Part shown: positions 40,284-48,092 of the stretch, piece by piece
How the letters are laid out: each line of letters opens with the position of its first letter
How positions within the stretch are numbered: the stretch's first letter is position 1
From: Candidatus Omnitrophota bacterium
Lineage (GTDB): Bacteria; Omnitrophota; Gorgyraeia; JAHJTE01
Length of the DNA: 48,092 bases
Direction: 5' to 3'
Assembly (NCBI GenBank): GCA_020058285.1
Contig: JAGVEL010000009.1
Coordinates: 1-48,092 of the forward strand
Notes under the pieces: generated by a model
What the model saw: only the letters and a program-made list of their open reading frames with translations
Told to the model about the DNA's origin: nothing
Database searches by the model: none
Translations under genes and position numbers: made by a program

Positions 40284-41309
40284 GTGATAAACCGGCAATT
40301 AAATTTAGCAGATCTTATAAATGTAAAAGATTGGCAGGAAATTCAGGATAATTTTTCCTTAGTTACCGGAGCCAGTCTGCGTATCGTTGATGAGCAAGGT
40401 GAGTTAATTACTTCTCCTAGCGGCCAATCCCGCCTTTGCCGCGAATTAATTCAAGAATCCCCTTTTAAAGATGCTATCTGCGGAAAATGCCTGCCGACTT
40501 TTTTAGGCGGCAAACAAGTCTTAAACAGAAATCTGGATTTTGAATGTTTGCCAGGTGTGCATAATTTTATAAGCCCCTTAGGAGTTGAATCCGGCAAGGT
40601 TTTAGGCTATCTTATTGTTGGCCCGGTTTTTTTAGTCACGCGCCAGCCAAAACAAGCATACCAAAGAGTTGCTGAGGAATTCAAGATTGATTTAGATGAA
40701 TTTTGGGCAGGTTTGCTTGAGATAAAGGTAATTTCTTATCAGGGCGCTCAGTCTTTGGTAGAGTTAGTCCGGGATGTTGCCGAGTATATTTTAAAATGCG
40801 CTTATCAGAGTGTTAATCAACAAAAACAGGCAGCGTTATTTGTCAGCCAGCCGGAATTAAAGAGGGTTTTAGAGGTATTATTAGATGTGGCTTTCCAGGT
40901 AAGCGGTGCAGATATTGGTTCAATAATGTTTTTTGAGAAAGACAGAGATTATCTGACTATCCAGGCATCAAGAGGAATTCCTGATGATATTGCTAGAGAC
41001 GCAAGGGTCCGCCTCGGCGAAGGTATATCTGGTATTGCCGCAAAGGAAAACAGGGCGCTTTTAATCAATGATAATATAAAAGATAACAGGATAAAATCAC
41101 TGCTTTCCCGGCCGCAAATTAAATCTTCAATGGTCCTGCCGATAAATGCTCAAAGTAAGACTAAGGGTGTGATGAATTTGGGGGTTATGAGAAGCTCGCC
41201 GTTTAGCTTTAATGAGGATAATGTAGGTTTGGTGAATAAGCTTATTGACTTGGCAACAATTACAATGTCTTCAGGCAAGTCAAAAAACCTTTCTAGCGTT
41301 CCCGCCTAA
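40284..41309 (+). CDS. PocR-GAF sensor protein, 341 aa
   Basis: The N-terminal PocR ligand-binding domain (LNLADLINVKDWQEIQDNFS, DAICGKCLPTFLGG, GYLIVGPVFL) senses small molecules in other bacteria. It includes Cys residues that could hold a metal. The C-terminal GAF domain (FQVSGADIGSIMFF, LGEGISGIAAKENRALLI) resembles that of the kinase gene. No output domain is seen, so it may regulate the adjacent kinase or regulator by contact. The GTG start has no strong ribosome-binding site. The 3' end overlaps rpoN by 17 bp in the opposite direction. Confidence 0.85.
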   Translation: MINRQLNLADLINVKDWQEIQDNFSLVTGASLRIVDEQGELITSPSGQSRLCRELIQESPFKDAICGKCLPTFLGGKQVLNRNLDFECLPGVHNFISPLGVESGKVLGYLIVGPVFLVTRQPKQAYQRVAEEFKIDLDEFWAGLLEIKVISYQGAQSLVELVRDVAEYILKCAYQSVNQQKQAALFVSQPELKRVLEVLLDVAFQVSGADIGSIMFFEKDRDYLTIQASRGIPDDIARDARVRLGEGISGIAAKENRALLINDNIKDNRIKSLLSRPQIKSSMVLPINAQSKTKGVMNLGVMRSSPFSFNEDNVGLVNKLIDLATITMSSGKSKNLSSVPA

Positions 41310-42663
41310 ACGAAGTTGAAAGTATCTTGAGTTCTTCCCGGTATTTAGCTACTGTCCTGCGCGACAACTTCAGGTTATTTTGTTTGCTGATAATCTCGCA
41401 GATATCCTTATCAGTTAAGGGTTTTTTCTTATCTTCTTTTTCTATCAAAGTTTTAATGATTTTTTTAACAAAACTTGACGATACGCATTGGCCGTTAGTA
41501 TTAGAGATAGAAGAGGGAAAGAAGTTTTTTAAAGCAACAACTCCTGAAGGGATTTTAACATATTTATTCATTATTGCCCGGCAAACCGTGGTTTCGTGAA
41601 TATCAAGAATACTTGACACATCATGAAAATTAAGCGGCTTTAAAAGAGACAAGTCTTTTTTTATTGCCTCTTGTTGGATATCCGCAACTGTTTCAATAAT
41701 CCTGCGTAATGTTGACTGGCGGCGCGTAATTGAGCGCAGTAATTCTATAGCGCTGCTAAGTTTCTGCATTAAAAATTCTCTTGCTTTTTGATCCAGATTT
41801 TGATTTTTAAGCATATTTCGGTAATTGCGGCTGATATGTAATGTCGGGAGGTCTTCATTGTTTATGGTAATTTTTAATTCATCCCCATCAAGGTCAATGA
41901 TGATATCCGGGATAATATGTTGCGGATGTTCCTGGCTGTAGTTGCGGCCGGGTTTTGGGTCAAACTTTAGGACATCTTTAATTAAAGGCTCAATTAACTC
42001 CAAGGGCTGTTTTAAAGATTTGGCTATTATTTGAAACCTTTTTTTCGCCACATCTTCTAAGTGGTTCTCCATGATTAATTTTATTAGCGGGTTTTGTTCA
42101 TTGGATTGGCTTAATTGGATAAGCAGGCATTCAGAAATAGACCTGGCGCCAACACCGCTTGGCTCAAATTGCTGGATTAATTTTAGGGTGTTTTCAATTG
42201 GTTTATTTGGCAATCCCAGGGTCTTAGCAATTTCCTCAATTGAAGCCTTTAGGTAGCCGTTATCATCAATATTACCGATTATTTCCTCACCAATTTTCAG
42301 CTGTTCATCATCACAAGCCATTATACTTAACTGCCTTAATAAGACTTCCTGGAGGTTCATTTTTCGGCTTACCAGGGTAGCGTGTAGAGTGATATTAGAG
42401 GCTTCTTTTTGGCCAAGGTATTTGTCAGGGTAGTAGCTATCTGAGTCTTCAAGGATAGAGAGGAGTTCAGAGGTTTTGTCAGAAACACCTGCTTTTACAA
42501 CTACGGTGTCTTTTACAACAGACTCTTCTAATAGAGGATTGTTTTCCAGCTCCTGGTTTACAAGGTCTTTTAGTTCTGGCAAAGGCAAGGCCAGAATCTT
42601 TAAAGATTGCTGCATTTGCGGAGCCAGAAGTCTTCTTAGTTCTAATCGTTGCTTTATCTGCAT
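41293..42663 (-). CDS. rpoN: RNA polymerase sigma-54 factor, 456 aa
   Basis: The N-terminal region I is glutamine-rich (QRLELRRLLAPQMQQSLKIL), needed for activator response. The core-binding region follows, with LELNQEL-like LENNPLLEESV, and then the promoter-binding part ends with the RpoN box SRRTVAKYRE at about 434-443. Length is normal for the family. It recognises -24/-12 promoters, of which two identical copies lie in this window. It is convergent with the PocR-GAF gene and divergent from the DUF134 gene. Confidence 0.96.
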   Translation of the reverse strand: MQIKQRLELRRLLAPQMQQSLKILALPLPELKDLVNQELENNPLLEESVVKDTVVVKAGVSDKTSELLSILEDSDSYYPDKYLGQKEASNITLHATLVSRKMNLQEVLLRQLSIMACDDEQLKIGEEIIGNIDDNGYLKASIEEIAKTLGLPNKPIENTLKLIQQFEPSGVGARSISECLLIQLSQSNEQNPLIKLIMENHLEDVAKKRFQIIAKSLKQPLELIEPLIKDVLKFDPKPGRNYSQEHPQHIIPDIIIDLDGDELKITINNEDLPTLHISRNYRNMLKNQNLDQKAREFLMQKLSSAIELLRSITRRQSTLRRIIETVADIQQEAIKKDLSLLKPLNFHDVSSILDIHETTVCRAIMNKYVKIPSGVVALKNFFPSSISNTNGQCVSSSFVKKIIKTLIEKEDKKKPLTDKDICEIISKQNNLKLSRRTVAKYREELKILSTSFRRER

Positions 42664-42709
42664 AAGTGACTAAATTATAACATATAAATTAAAAACTGGA
42701 TAGTTTTTA

Positions 42710-42757
42710 TTGACTTAGCCTTTAAGTCGTGTATACTATTAATGAGTACATACTCAT
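42710..42757 (+). promoter_or_regulatory. Promoter and palindromic operator of the DUF134 gene
   Basis: TTGACT (42710-42715), a 16-nt spacer and TATACT (42732-42737). A perfect 16-bp palindrome, ATGAGTA-CA-TACTCAT (42742-42757), covers the predicted start site. It is a candidate autoregulatory site for the downstream DNA-binding protein. Confidence 0.6.
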
Positions 42758-42781
42758 AATAACTATGGGGTTAGTTTTCAC

Positions 42782-43108
42782 ATGAAAAATCGTGGTCGTC
42801 CCAAGAAAATCAAGGTTATAGAAAAAGCCCCGGAAATCAGCAGCTTTAGCCCACGTGGCAAGCCTGGTAGGCCGGATGAGGTAGAGATAAGCCTGGAGGA
42901 GTTTGAAGCCTTAAGGTTGTCAGACTATTTAGGCCAAAGCCAGACCCAGGCTAGCGCAAGTATGGCTATAAGTCAGCAGACCTTTAGCCGGATCATTAAA
43001 AAAGCCAGGAAAGCAGTGGCAGAAGCATTGGTCAGGGGTAAAAGAATAATGATTCACGGAGGTAGTTTTTATTTGACCAAAGACCAGCCAAACCCGCCAA
43101 AGAAATAA
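42782..43108 (+). CDS. DUF134 (UPF0251) DNA-binding protein, 108 aa
   Basis: The family pattern is clear: a basic N-terminus (RGRPKKIK), then EISLEEFEALRLSDYLGQSQTQASASMAISQQTFSRIIKKARK, a sigma-like helix-turn-helix. DUF134 proteins are often found beside NifX/NafY-like or ORP-type metal-cluster proteins; none is seen here. The perfect palindrome at its start site suggests autoregulation. The following 283 bp to the radical SAM gene are AT-rich and show no clear feature. Confidence 0.85.
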   Translation: MKNRGRPKKIKVIEKAPEISSFSPRGKPGRPDEVEISLEEFEALRLSDYLGQSQTQASASMAISQQTFSRIIKKARKAVAEALVRGKRIMIHGGSFYLTKDQPNPPKK

Positions 43109-43391
43109 TCCGTTCAATATTTCATCCAAATCTTAGCTATACTTACAACCCAAAGCCTTATAAACCTAAATAATAGCCTAAATAGGGTTACTGCGCAACT
43201 TCCTATAATATATCTTATGTTAACTTCGCCATATATGAGGATATTGGCACAACATATTGGTATATAATGATTTGCATAATTTTCAAAATAAGCTGTGGAA
43301 AACCGAGTTCAAACTTACCGGGACTTACTTGGATTTATGGCTGGTTATTGTTTAAGGAGCTTTGTGGTATTAGTTGGTATTTTGAATGGTG

Positions 43392-44363
43392 TTACGGAGT
43401 GATATTCGGCTTGATATTTGTGCCTATAAACCTGTCTAAACCCAGGTCATCCTGGACCCAGCCGTTTATAAGGTTATTACTAGTCATTTCTTGCCTAGCC
43501 TGGTCATACTCTTCCTTGGTTATCCTGCGTGCCAACAGAGGCTCATCAGAGGCCTTAAAACAAGGAAAATACTGGCTCATCAAAGCAACATGCACATTTT
43601 CAGAGACTTCTTGTGATAGGAACTTCATAATTGCGGAGGTTCCGGAAAGGTTGTTTGGTAGGACTAAATGCCTTATTATTAACCCTTTTACAATTACGCC
43701 ATTTTCATCAAAGAGGCAATCCGGGGTTTGTCTGTACATTTCTTTTATAGCCTGGCGGTTGTAAACCGGGTAGTTTTTAGCCCCGGAATATTGCTGGGCT
43801 ATTTGCTCATTATCATAGCGCATATCCGGTAGGTATATATCAATGATTCCATCAAATAACTGCAGGGTTTCTAAACTGTCATAACCTCCGGTATTATAAA
43901 TGAGCGGAATCTTTAAACCCTTAGGAATTGCCAGAAAAATAGCCTTTAAGATTTGAGCGGCTACGTGGGTTGGGCTGACAAAATTGATATTGTGGCATCC
44001 GCGGTCCTGGAGTTCGAGCATTATGTTAACCAATGCTTCTAATGTGATTTCTTTGCCGTTTTCAAGCTGGCTAAATTCATAGTTTTGGCAATATATACAG
44101 TTCATATTGCAGTTTGAGAAAAATATGGTTCCAGAGCCTTTTGTACCTGAAATCGGAGGTTCTTCACCATGATGAGCTAGCCAGCTATATACCTTAGGTA
44201 GGCTGCCGGTTTTGCACACCCCCCTCTTATCCTTAATTCGGTTTACGCGGCAGTTATGAGGGCAAATAGTACAGGATTCCAGGATCTTATAGGCCCGGTC
44301 AATCCTAGCTTGGAAGTCTTTAGGGTCGGTTTCGTAAAGATTAATATAAGATGGTTTAAACAT
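43392..44363 (-). CDS. Radical SAM protein, pyruvate formate-lyase activating enzyme-like, 323 aa
   Basis: The SAM cluster is FFSNCNMNCIYCQNYEFSQ (C-x3-C-x2-C). An N-terminal cysteine set, CTICPHNCRVNR and KRGVCKTG, may hold an extra cluster. The sequence resembles the PflX/AmrS-like group of radical SAM proteins rather than classical PflA; the target is unknown. It ends in the opposite orientation to DUF134. Region 44364-44528 upstream is non-coding and contains a strong hairpin. No partner glycyl radical enzyme is in the window. Confidence 0.85.
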   Translation of the reverse strand: MFKPSYINLYETDPKDFQARIDRAYKILESCTICPHNCRVNRIKDKRGVCKTGSLPKVYSWLAHHGEEPPISGTKGSGTIFFSNCNMNCIYCQNYEFSQLENGKEITLEALVNIMLELQDRGCHNINFVSPTHVAAQILKAIFLAIPKGLKIPLIYNTGGYDSLETLQLFDGIIDIYLPDMRYDNEQIAQQYSGAKNYPVYNRQAIKEMYRQTPDCLFDENGVIVKGLIIRHLVLPNNLSGTSAIMKFLSQEVSENVHVALMSQYFPCFKASDEPLLARRITKEEYDQARQEMTSNNLINGWVQDDLGLDRFIGTNIKPNITP

Positions 44364-44450
44364 GTAAAATTAGTAGATAATCAATGCCTAATGTTCAATG
44401 ACTAATTAATTAGGAATTTAATAATTAAAAAATTAATTCGGCATTCGGGT

Positions 44451-44478
44451 TTAGCCTGCCTGTCGGTAGGCAGGCTAA
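44451..44478. repeat. Perfect 11-bp hairpin
   Basis: TTAGCCTGCCT (44451-44461) pairs with AGGCAGGCTAA (44468-44478), loop 6 nt. It lies between two minus-strand genes. No T-run is adjacent on either strand, so it looks like a dispersed palindrome and not a clear terminator. Confidence 0.5.
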
Positions 44479-44528
44479 TTAGACATTTAATAGAAGCTAA
44501 TGGGTACTCGTTAGTGGAGGCATTTTAC

Positions 44529-45887
44529 TTATCGGTTACTCAGTAAAGACCTTTCAGCGTGCTCACGAATATCTTTAAAAGGGTTATTTTTTGCTGCGTG
44601 TTTTAGCGCCCCAATTGCTTGAGGCGTATTAATAGCAGCAAGTAAACTAACTGCGCTAAAAGAGGCCTTCCAGCGGCCCCTTTCAAGAGATTGGATAATT
44701 ATATTAACATTCTCATTGATTAGTTTTTTTGATTCCGGTTGGCCATACATATACAATACATATAAAGCATCGATAGTTTCACCTTCTTGTCTTTCACCTA
44801 TTTTTTTGTTTTTAAGAAGATTCAGGAGTGGCTCGGTAGCAACAAATTTATGGCTTTGGCCAAGGGCGTAAGCAGCTTCGCTTTTTACTTCTTCATCAGG
44901 ATCGCCTAGCATCTTTATTATTTGAGGAATTATTTTATCAGCCTTCTGGAGCCTAAACCATGTAATCATGCTTCTAATTGCTGCATCCCTAACTCTGGGG
45001 TTTTCATCCTCAAGCAGGTTCTTAAGTGTTTCTTTGGTCTCTTGACGCCGGCTATTGCTTAGGTCTATACAAGCCCTGACTCTTATTCTTTCATCCTGAT
45101 TATTCTCTTTATTCGTTAAATCGATTAAAGCTTTCACTGATTCTGGAGTATCGTATTGGGCAAGGGCCAAACTCGCATTATTAACCAGACGGGAATCATT
45201 ACTTTTAGTCGCCTCAATGATTAAAGGAATTATCTTTTCATCATTTATAAATTGTAAGCCGGAAAGGGCTGCAGCGCGGATATCATTTTCCTTATTTTTT
45301 AATAAGGCGACAAGGGCATCTTTATAGTTTTCTCTAAGTTTACTGGAAGAAATCCTAGTAGCAATGCAATTGAGGGATTCGGATTTTAATACCGGATTTG
45401 AATTTGTGGCTAGGTTTAACATTGCGTTAATCTTTGCAGCCTCATTTAAAGGCGCTATTTTAACAAGTTGTTTTATTGCCTCTATTGAATCTTTTTTATC
45501 TGAAATGCCAGTTTTGAGCTCACGTATGCCTTGCCCATTTTCAATGACAGTAAATATACCAGTTTCACCCTTGTTTAAGAATAATCCTATTTCATGATTG
45601 ATTTGAACATTTACAAAACTTCCTACACAGCCTTGTACGGTTATTGGAGATATTAATATTGTTTTTCCAGTTATTCTGCCTTTTAGTACCTGTTCTATTT
45701 CTATTAATGCTGTTTTTGTTCTGATTTCTTGGACTTTGCCAATAACGATAAAATTACTCTGTTCAGCAAGTTCTAGGATACTAAAATATTTCATATCTGC
45801 AGAGGTAAGTTCAGGCGTAATGAAAATTATCAAAAATGTTAGAGATATTATAAATCTAGTGATGTGAACTAACCGCCTTGTATTCAT
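44529..45887 (-). CDS. Exported HEAT-repeat protein, 452 aa
   Basis: An N-terminal signal peptide (FIISLTFLIIFITPELTSA) precedes a beta-rich domain of about 100 residues with YFSILELAEQSNFIVIGKVQEI. From about residue 165 come tandem HEAT repeats: RAAALSGLQFINDEKIIPLI, RLVNNASLALAQYDTPESVK, RDAAIRSMITWF and EVKSEAAYALGQSHKF. These are protein-protein interaction scaffolds. Good ribosome-binding site, AAGGAGG. It is the last gene of the minus-strand set and likely secreted to the periplasm. Confidence 0.83.
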   Translation of the reverse strand: MNTRRLVHITRFIISLTFLIIFITPELTSADMKYFSILELAEQSNFIVIGKVQEIRTKTALIEIEQVLKGRITGKTILISPITVQGCVGSFVNVQINHEIGLFLNKGETGIFTVIENGQGIRELKTGISDKKDSIEAIKQLVKIAPLNEAAKINAMLNLATNSNPVLKSESLNCIATRISSSKLRENYKDALVALLKNKENDIRAAALSGLQFINDEKIIPLIIEATKSNDSRLVNNASLALAQYDTPESVKALIDLTNKENNQDERIRVRACIDLSNSRRQETKETLKNLLEDENPRVRDAAIRSMITWFRLQKADKIIPQIIKMLGDPDEEVKSEAAYALGQSHKFVATEPLLNLLKNKKIGERQEGETIDALYVLYMYGQPESKKLINENVNIIIQSLERGRWKASFSAVSLLAAINTPQAIGALKHAAKNNPFKDIREHAERSLLSNR

Positions 45888-45899
45888 TATGCCTCCTTT

Positions 45900-46676
45900 T
45901 TATTTTTCCAACCGAGCTGGTTCAAAAAAACTCCCGGGAATAAGTTTGTACCCTGTTGGTATTTCCGGAAACTCATCAGGTGCAAAATTTTTAAGTTCTT
46001 CTACAGTCAAAGAATGAGACATCGTCGCCTTCATTTTTTCCGGGTCATGATTATTTATAAAGTCTTGTCTAACTGACCAGCTTGACTTAAGCTGTAAAAT
46101 TTTATCCAGTATTTTTAGGGTATTTTCTTCTTCTTGAGTAAACAGGTTACCTGTACTGATATTAAAAGAAAGCGTCCTGTTATCATTAGTTTGAACATCG
46201 AAGGCATAATCATCAGCACCTAACCAGCGAAATCCGATAATTTTCTCGAAAACAGTGTAATGGGAAACACTACTACTGACGTTGTTTTCTTTCCCAGCAA
46301 TGTCCAAGGTTGAATATTCTTTAAGCAACTTGCCATCTTTGTAAAAGGCTATTGCTAAATGATTTGCACTGGCTTTGCGGCCGCGCTGCCAAGGTCCTAA
46401 GCGGACCAATCCCCGGTAATCCATTAAATAAATTTGCTTAGAAAACCAATCATAAGTAGCAATAAGTTGTTCTGAGCCGTCTTTAGGGTTTATACTGTAA
46501 ACCAAAGTCTTGCCTTTAGGGCCGTAAGATTCATCAGGAATACATTTGGCAAAACTAGTGCCATATTCAGAAGATTTAACATAAGCACGATTTGATGCTT
46601 CATCATCAGCAAGAACATTGCTGCTTAAAATTAAGATTATTGCAAAAATTAGCAAAAAGAATAGCTTTTTATTCAT
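45900..46676 (-). CDS. Exported protein of unknown function, 258 aa
   Basis: The start at 46676 is preferred over 46712 because a signal peptide begins there (MNKKLFFLLIFAIILILSS) and GGGAGA lies 7 nt upstream; the longer reading would run into plsC. The mature part contains SYGPKGKTLVYSINPKDGSEQL, YRGLVRLGPWQRGRKA and a later SLTVEELKNFAPDEFPE. I do not recognise the family. It sits between plsC and the HEAT protein, with short spacing, so it probably belongs to an envelope-related operon. Confidence 0.75.
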   Translation of the reverse strand: MNKKLFFLLIFAIILILSSNVLADDEASNRAYVKSSEYGTSFAKCIPDESYGPKGKTLVYSINPKDGSEQLIATYDWFSKQIYLMDYRGLVRLGPWQRGRKASANHLAIAFYKDGKLLKEYSTLDIAGKENNVSSSVSHYTVFEKIIGFRWLGADDYAFDVQTNDNRTLSFNISTGNLFTQEEENTLKILDKILQLKSSWSVRQDFINNHDPEKMKATMSHSLTVEELKNFAPDEFPEIPTGYKLIPGSFFEPARLEK

Positions 46677-46689
46677 TATGTCTCCCTTT

Positions 46690-47412
46690 TTAGGCTTTAA
46701 TGTGAGACTCAATTGTCTTATATACAGTATCTCTCAGAGTAGTGAAATCAGCAGGTTTTAGATCTGCTGTTTCAATCGGAGCAAGAACAGTTAACTTGCC
46801 AAACACCTTAGTACTAAAAACCCAGCTTCCTTTAGGGATAGCATCTTTGGTTCCTTCTATTGCAATGGGAAGTATTGGTTTTTTTTCTTTTATCGCCAGC
46901 TTGAATGCGCCATTCTGAAAATTATCCATATCTCCGGTTTTGCTCCGGGTGCCTTCCGGAAAAAATAATACTGACATATTGTTCTTGAGCCAATATTCCG
47001 CCTGTCTATAGGCCTTTTTTATACTTGAAAGTTTTCCCCGCGATAGTTTTATGTGTTTGGTTAGTGATAGGCACCAGCCAATAAACGGTACCATAAACAG
47101 GCTATCTTTTGCTACCCATTTAAACTGCATATGAGTTTTGTATAAAATCACGATGTCCCCAAGGCTTTGATGGTTGGCGACTATTACATATGTCCTGGAC
47201 TTGTCAATATTCTCTAAGCCACTTGCCTCTATATGCCAAAATGGGTTAGAACCAATTACAGCGTTTGCCCACCAGAAGCATTGAGCGTGAATGATTTTTC
47301 TTTGTTTATCAAATGGGAAAAGGATTATTACCAGGATTAATTCCACAAAAAATAACAAAATTGTAAGAATTGTAATAATCAACCATATCCCAATAGAAAC
47401 TATTGAGTTCAT
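46690..47412 (-). CDS. plsC: 1-acyl-sn-glycerol-3-phosphate acyltransferase, 240 aa
   Basis: The catalytic H-x4-D is NHQSLGD near residue 80, and the substrate-binding block is FPEGTRSKTGDMDNFQNGAF. A further ILPIAIEGT motif agrees. An N-terminal membrane helix is present. The enzyme makes phosphatidic acid from lysophosphatidic acid. Its ATG overlaps the metallopeptidase stop (TAATG). The family call is firm; the exact acyl acceptor is inferred. Confidence 0.9.
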   Translation of the reverse strand: MNSIVSIGIWLIITILTILLFFVELILVIILFPFDKQRKIIHAQCFWWANAVIGSNPFWHIEASGLENIDKSRTYVIVANHQSLGDIVILYKTHMQFKWVAKDSLFMVPFIGWCLSLTKHIKLSRGKLSSIKKAYRQAEYWLKNNMSVLFFPEGTRSKTGDMDNFQNGAFKLAIKEKKPILPIAIEGTKDAIPKGSWVFSTKVFGKLTVLAPIETADLKPADFTTLRDTVYKTIESHIKA

Positions 47413-47783
47413 TAATATACTCCTAAATCTTCAAGGCGTTCATCAGATATTCCGAAATGGTGTGCGATTTCATGCTGGATAATATGTTTTACTTCTTGGC
47501 GGATGTCCAATCCTTCTGCTTCACATTCGCGTTCGATATTTTGCTTATAGAGAGTAATCTTATCCGGTAGCACCATGCCGTAATAGTGAGTCCTGTCTTC
47601 TAGGGGCACACCTTTGTAAAGTCCTAAGAGTCGGCCTCGGGCACCCAGGTTAAGTGTCTTTACTGTGTCCATATCAAGATTTTCTTCTATAACTATACCT
47701 ACATTTTGCAGTTTATCTTTAAACTCTTTTGGAAGTTCTTTTAGAGCCTTTTTGACTATTTTTTCAAATTCTTTGCGCGTCAT
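47412..47783 (-). CDS. Zincin-like metallopeptidase family protein, 123 aa
   Basis: The zinc site is HIIQHEIAHHFGISDERLEDLGVY, an HExxH with a downstream acidic residue. The N-terminal portion has FEKIVKKALKELPKEFKDKLQNVGIVIEE, as in the minimal metallopeptidase (possible zinc metallopeptidase) family. Length is normal. No signal peptide is visible. The gene is translationally linked to plsC. Substrates of this family are unknown. Confidence 0.85.
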   Translation of the reverse strand: MTRKEFEKIVKKALKELPKEFKDKLQNVGIVIEENLDMDTVKTLNLGARGRLLGLYKGVPLEDRTHYYGMVLPDKITLYKQNIERECEAEGLDIRQEVKHIIQHEIAHHFGISDERLEDLGVY

Positions 47784-47801
47784 ATTTTAATCTTGCGTTT
47801 C

Positions 47802-48092
47802 TTAACGATAGTTGCAAAAACTAAGCGGTAATGGGAAATCAATTTTCCTTAGATGAGCGATAACCAGTTGCAAATCATCTTTTTTAGGCGAACTAACCTT
47901 TATTTTTTCGCCTTCAATCTGGGTTTGGACTTTTAAGCCGAGTTTTTTTATAATGCCTGTTAACTCTTTTGCCTTTTCCTTTTCAATGCCCATACAGATT
48001 TCAACTATTTGGCGTAAATACCCCTGAAAAGCTTTTTCCGGAGGATTAAATTTAAGTGATTTTAATGAGATGCTTCTTTTTGCCATACGCAG
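47802..48092 (-). CDS. YajQ-family nucleotide-binding protein (partial, N-terminus missing)
   Basis: The visible C-terminal half has IEKEKAKELTGIIKKLGLKVQTQ and KDDLQLVIAHLRKIDFPLPL, typical of YajQ (UPF0234). Full-length members are about 160 residues; the frame is open across the window edge, so an internal ATG at 48086 is not the real start. A Xanthomonas homologue binds cyclic di-GMP, and others bind nucleotides or tRNA. Possible link to the HD-GYP and riboswitch at the other end of the window is speculative. Confidence 0.88.
   Translation of the reverse strand: MRMAKRSISLKSLKFNPPEKAFQGYLRQIVEICMGIEKEKAKELTGIIKKLGLKVQTQIEGEKIKVSSPKKDDLQLVIAHLRKIDFPLPLSFCNYR

Noticed and set aside
43244-43260. 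Third sigma-54 promoter (TTGGCAC then ATTGG)
   Set aside because: The -12 GC is missing and the spacing is off by one.
43267-43764. Plus-strand open frame of 165 codons
   Set aside because: It lies mostly antisense to the radical SAM gene, which has clear cysteine motifs; the peptide looks like no known protein.

Overview
The window is an AT-rich bacterial chromosome segment. It carries a large exopolysaccharide operon, an exosortase/EpsI pair, eight PEP-CTERM proteins in tandem, a sigma-54 gene with an NtrC-type activator, and small hairpin and heptanucleotide repeats. This combination fits an uncultured Gram-negative lineage, most likely Candidatus Omnitrophota or a relative. That assignment is inferred from gene content; there is no rRNA or tRNA gene to confirm it.

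Layout. 1-831: tail of an HD-GYP protein, a small zinc-ribbon gene, and a c-di-GMP-I (GEMM) riboswitch that appears to be interrupted by two hairpin repeats. 832-3648: lpdA, lipA and a nitroreductase, overlapping. 3781-5527: an AbiEi/AbiEii toxin-antitoxin pair plus a small coiled-coil gene. 5680-7365: a GC-richer DUF4143 ATPase and a GGQ release-factor-like protein. 7439-29277: one rightward run of about 20 genes for extracellular polysaccharide. It holds a MerR-like regulator, export protein, chain-length protein, secretion ATPase, tyrosine autokinase, glycosyltransferases, a Wzx flippase, pyruvyl transferase, Wzy-like polymerase, beta-helix protein and deacetylase, ending in exosortase and EpsI. 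An S23 four-helix-bundle gene is inserted in it. 29364-35745: a second operon with the priming sugar transferase and the PEP-CTERM proteins. 35903-42663: a membrane protein, TPR lipoprotein, GAF histidine kinase, sigma-54 response regulator, PocR-GAF sensor, and rpoN on the minus strand. 42782-48092: a DUF134 regulator, a radical SAM enzyme, and a minus-strand set (yajQ, metallopeptidase, plsC, two exported proteins).

How it works together. Both big operons start at an identical sigma-54 (-24/-12) promoter, TGGCATAGAAAATGCTTATA. Each is preceded, 172-177 bp upstream, by the same dyad element (TAACTTA-N8-AAATAGGTTAT). The window also encodes sigma-54 itself, an NtrC-family activator and its likely kinase. 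I infer a self-contained circuit that co-expresses polysaccharide synthesis, the exosortase and its PEP-CTERM substrates, analogous to the known PrsK/PrsR arrangement. C-di-GMP may enter through the HD-GYP protein, the riboswitch and YajQ at the two ends.

The most unusual signals lie at small scale: the interrupted riboswitch, the paired enhancer-like dyads, 7-nt tandem arrays inside coding regions (two of which encode PEP-CTERM basic tails), helically phased 10-11-nt repeats around the S23 gene, and a mutually exclusive hairpin pair upstream of a lipobox/PEP-CTERM protein.
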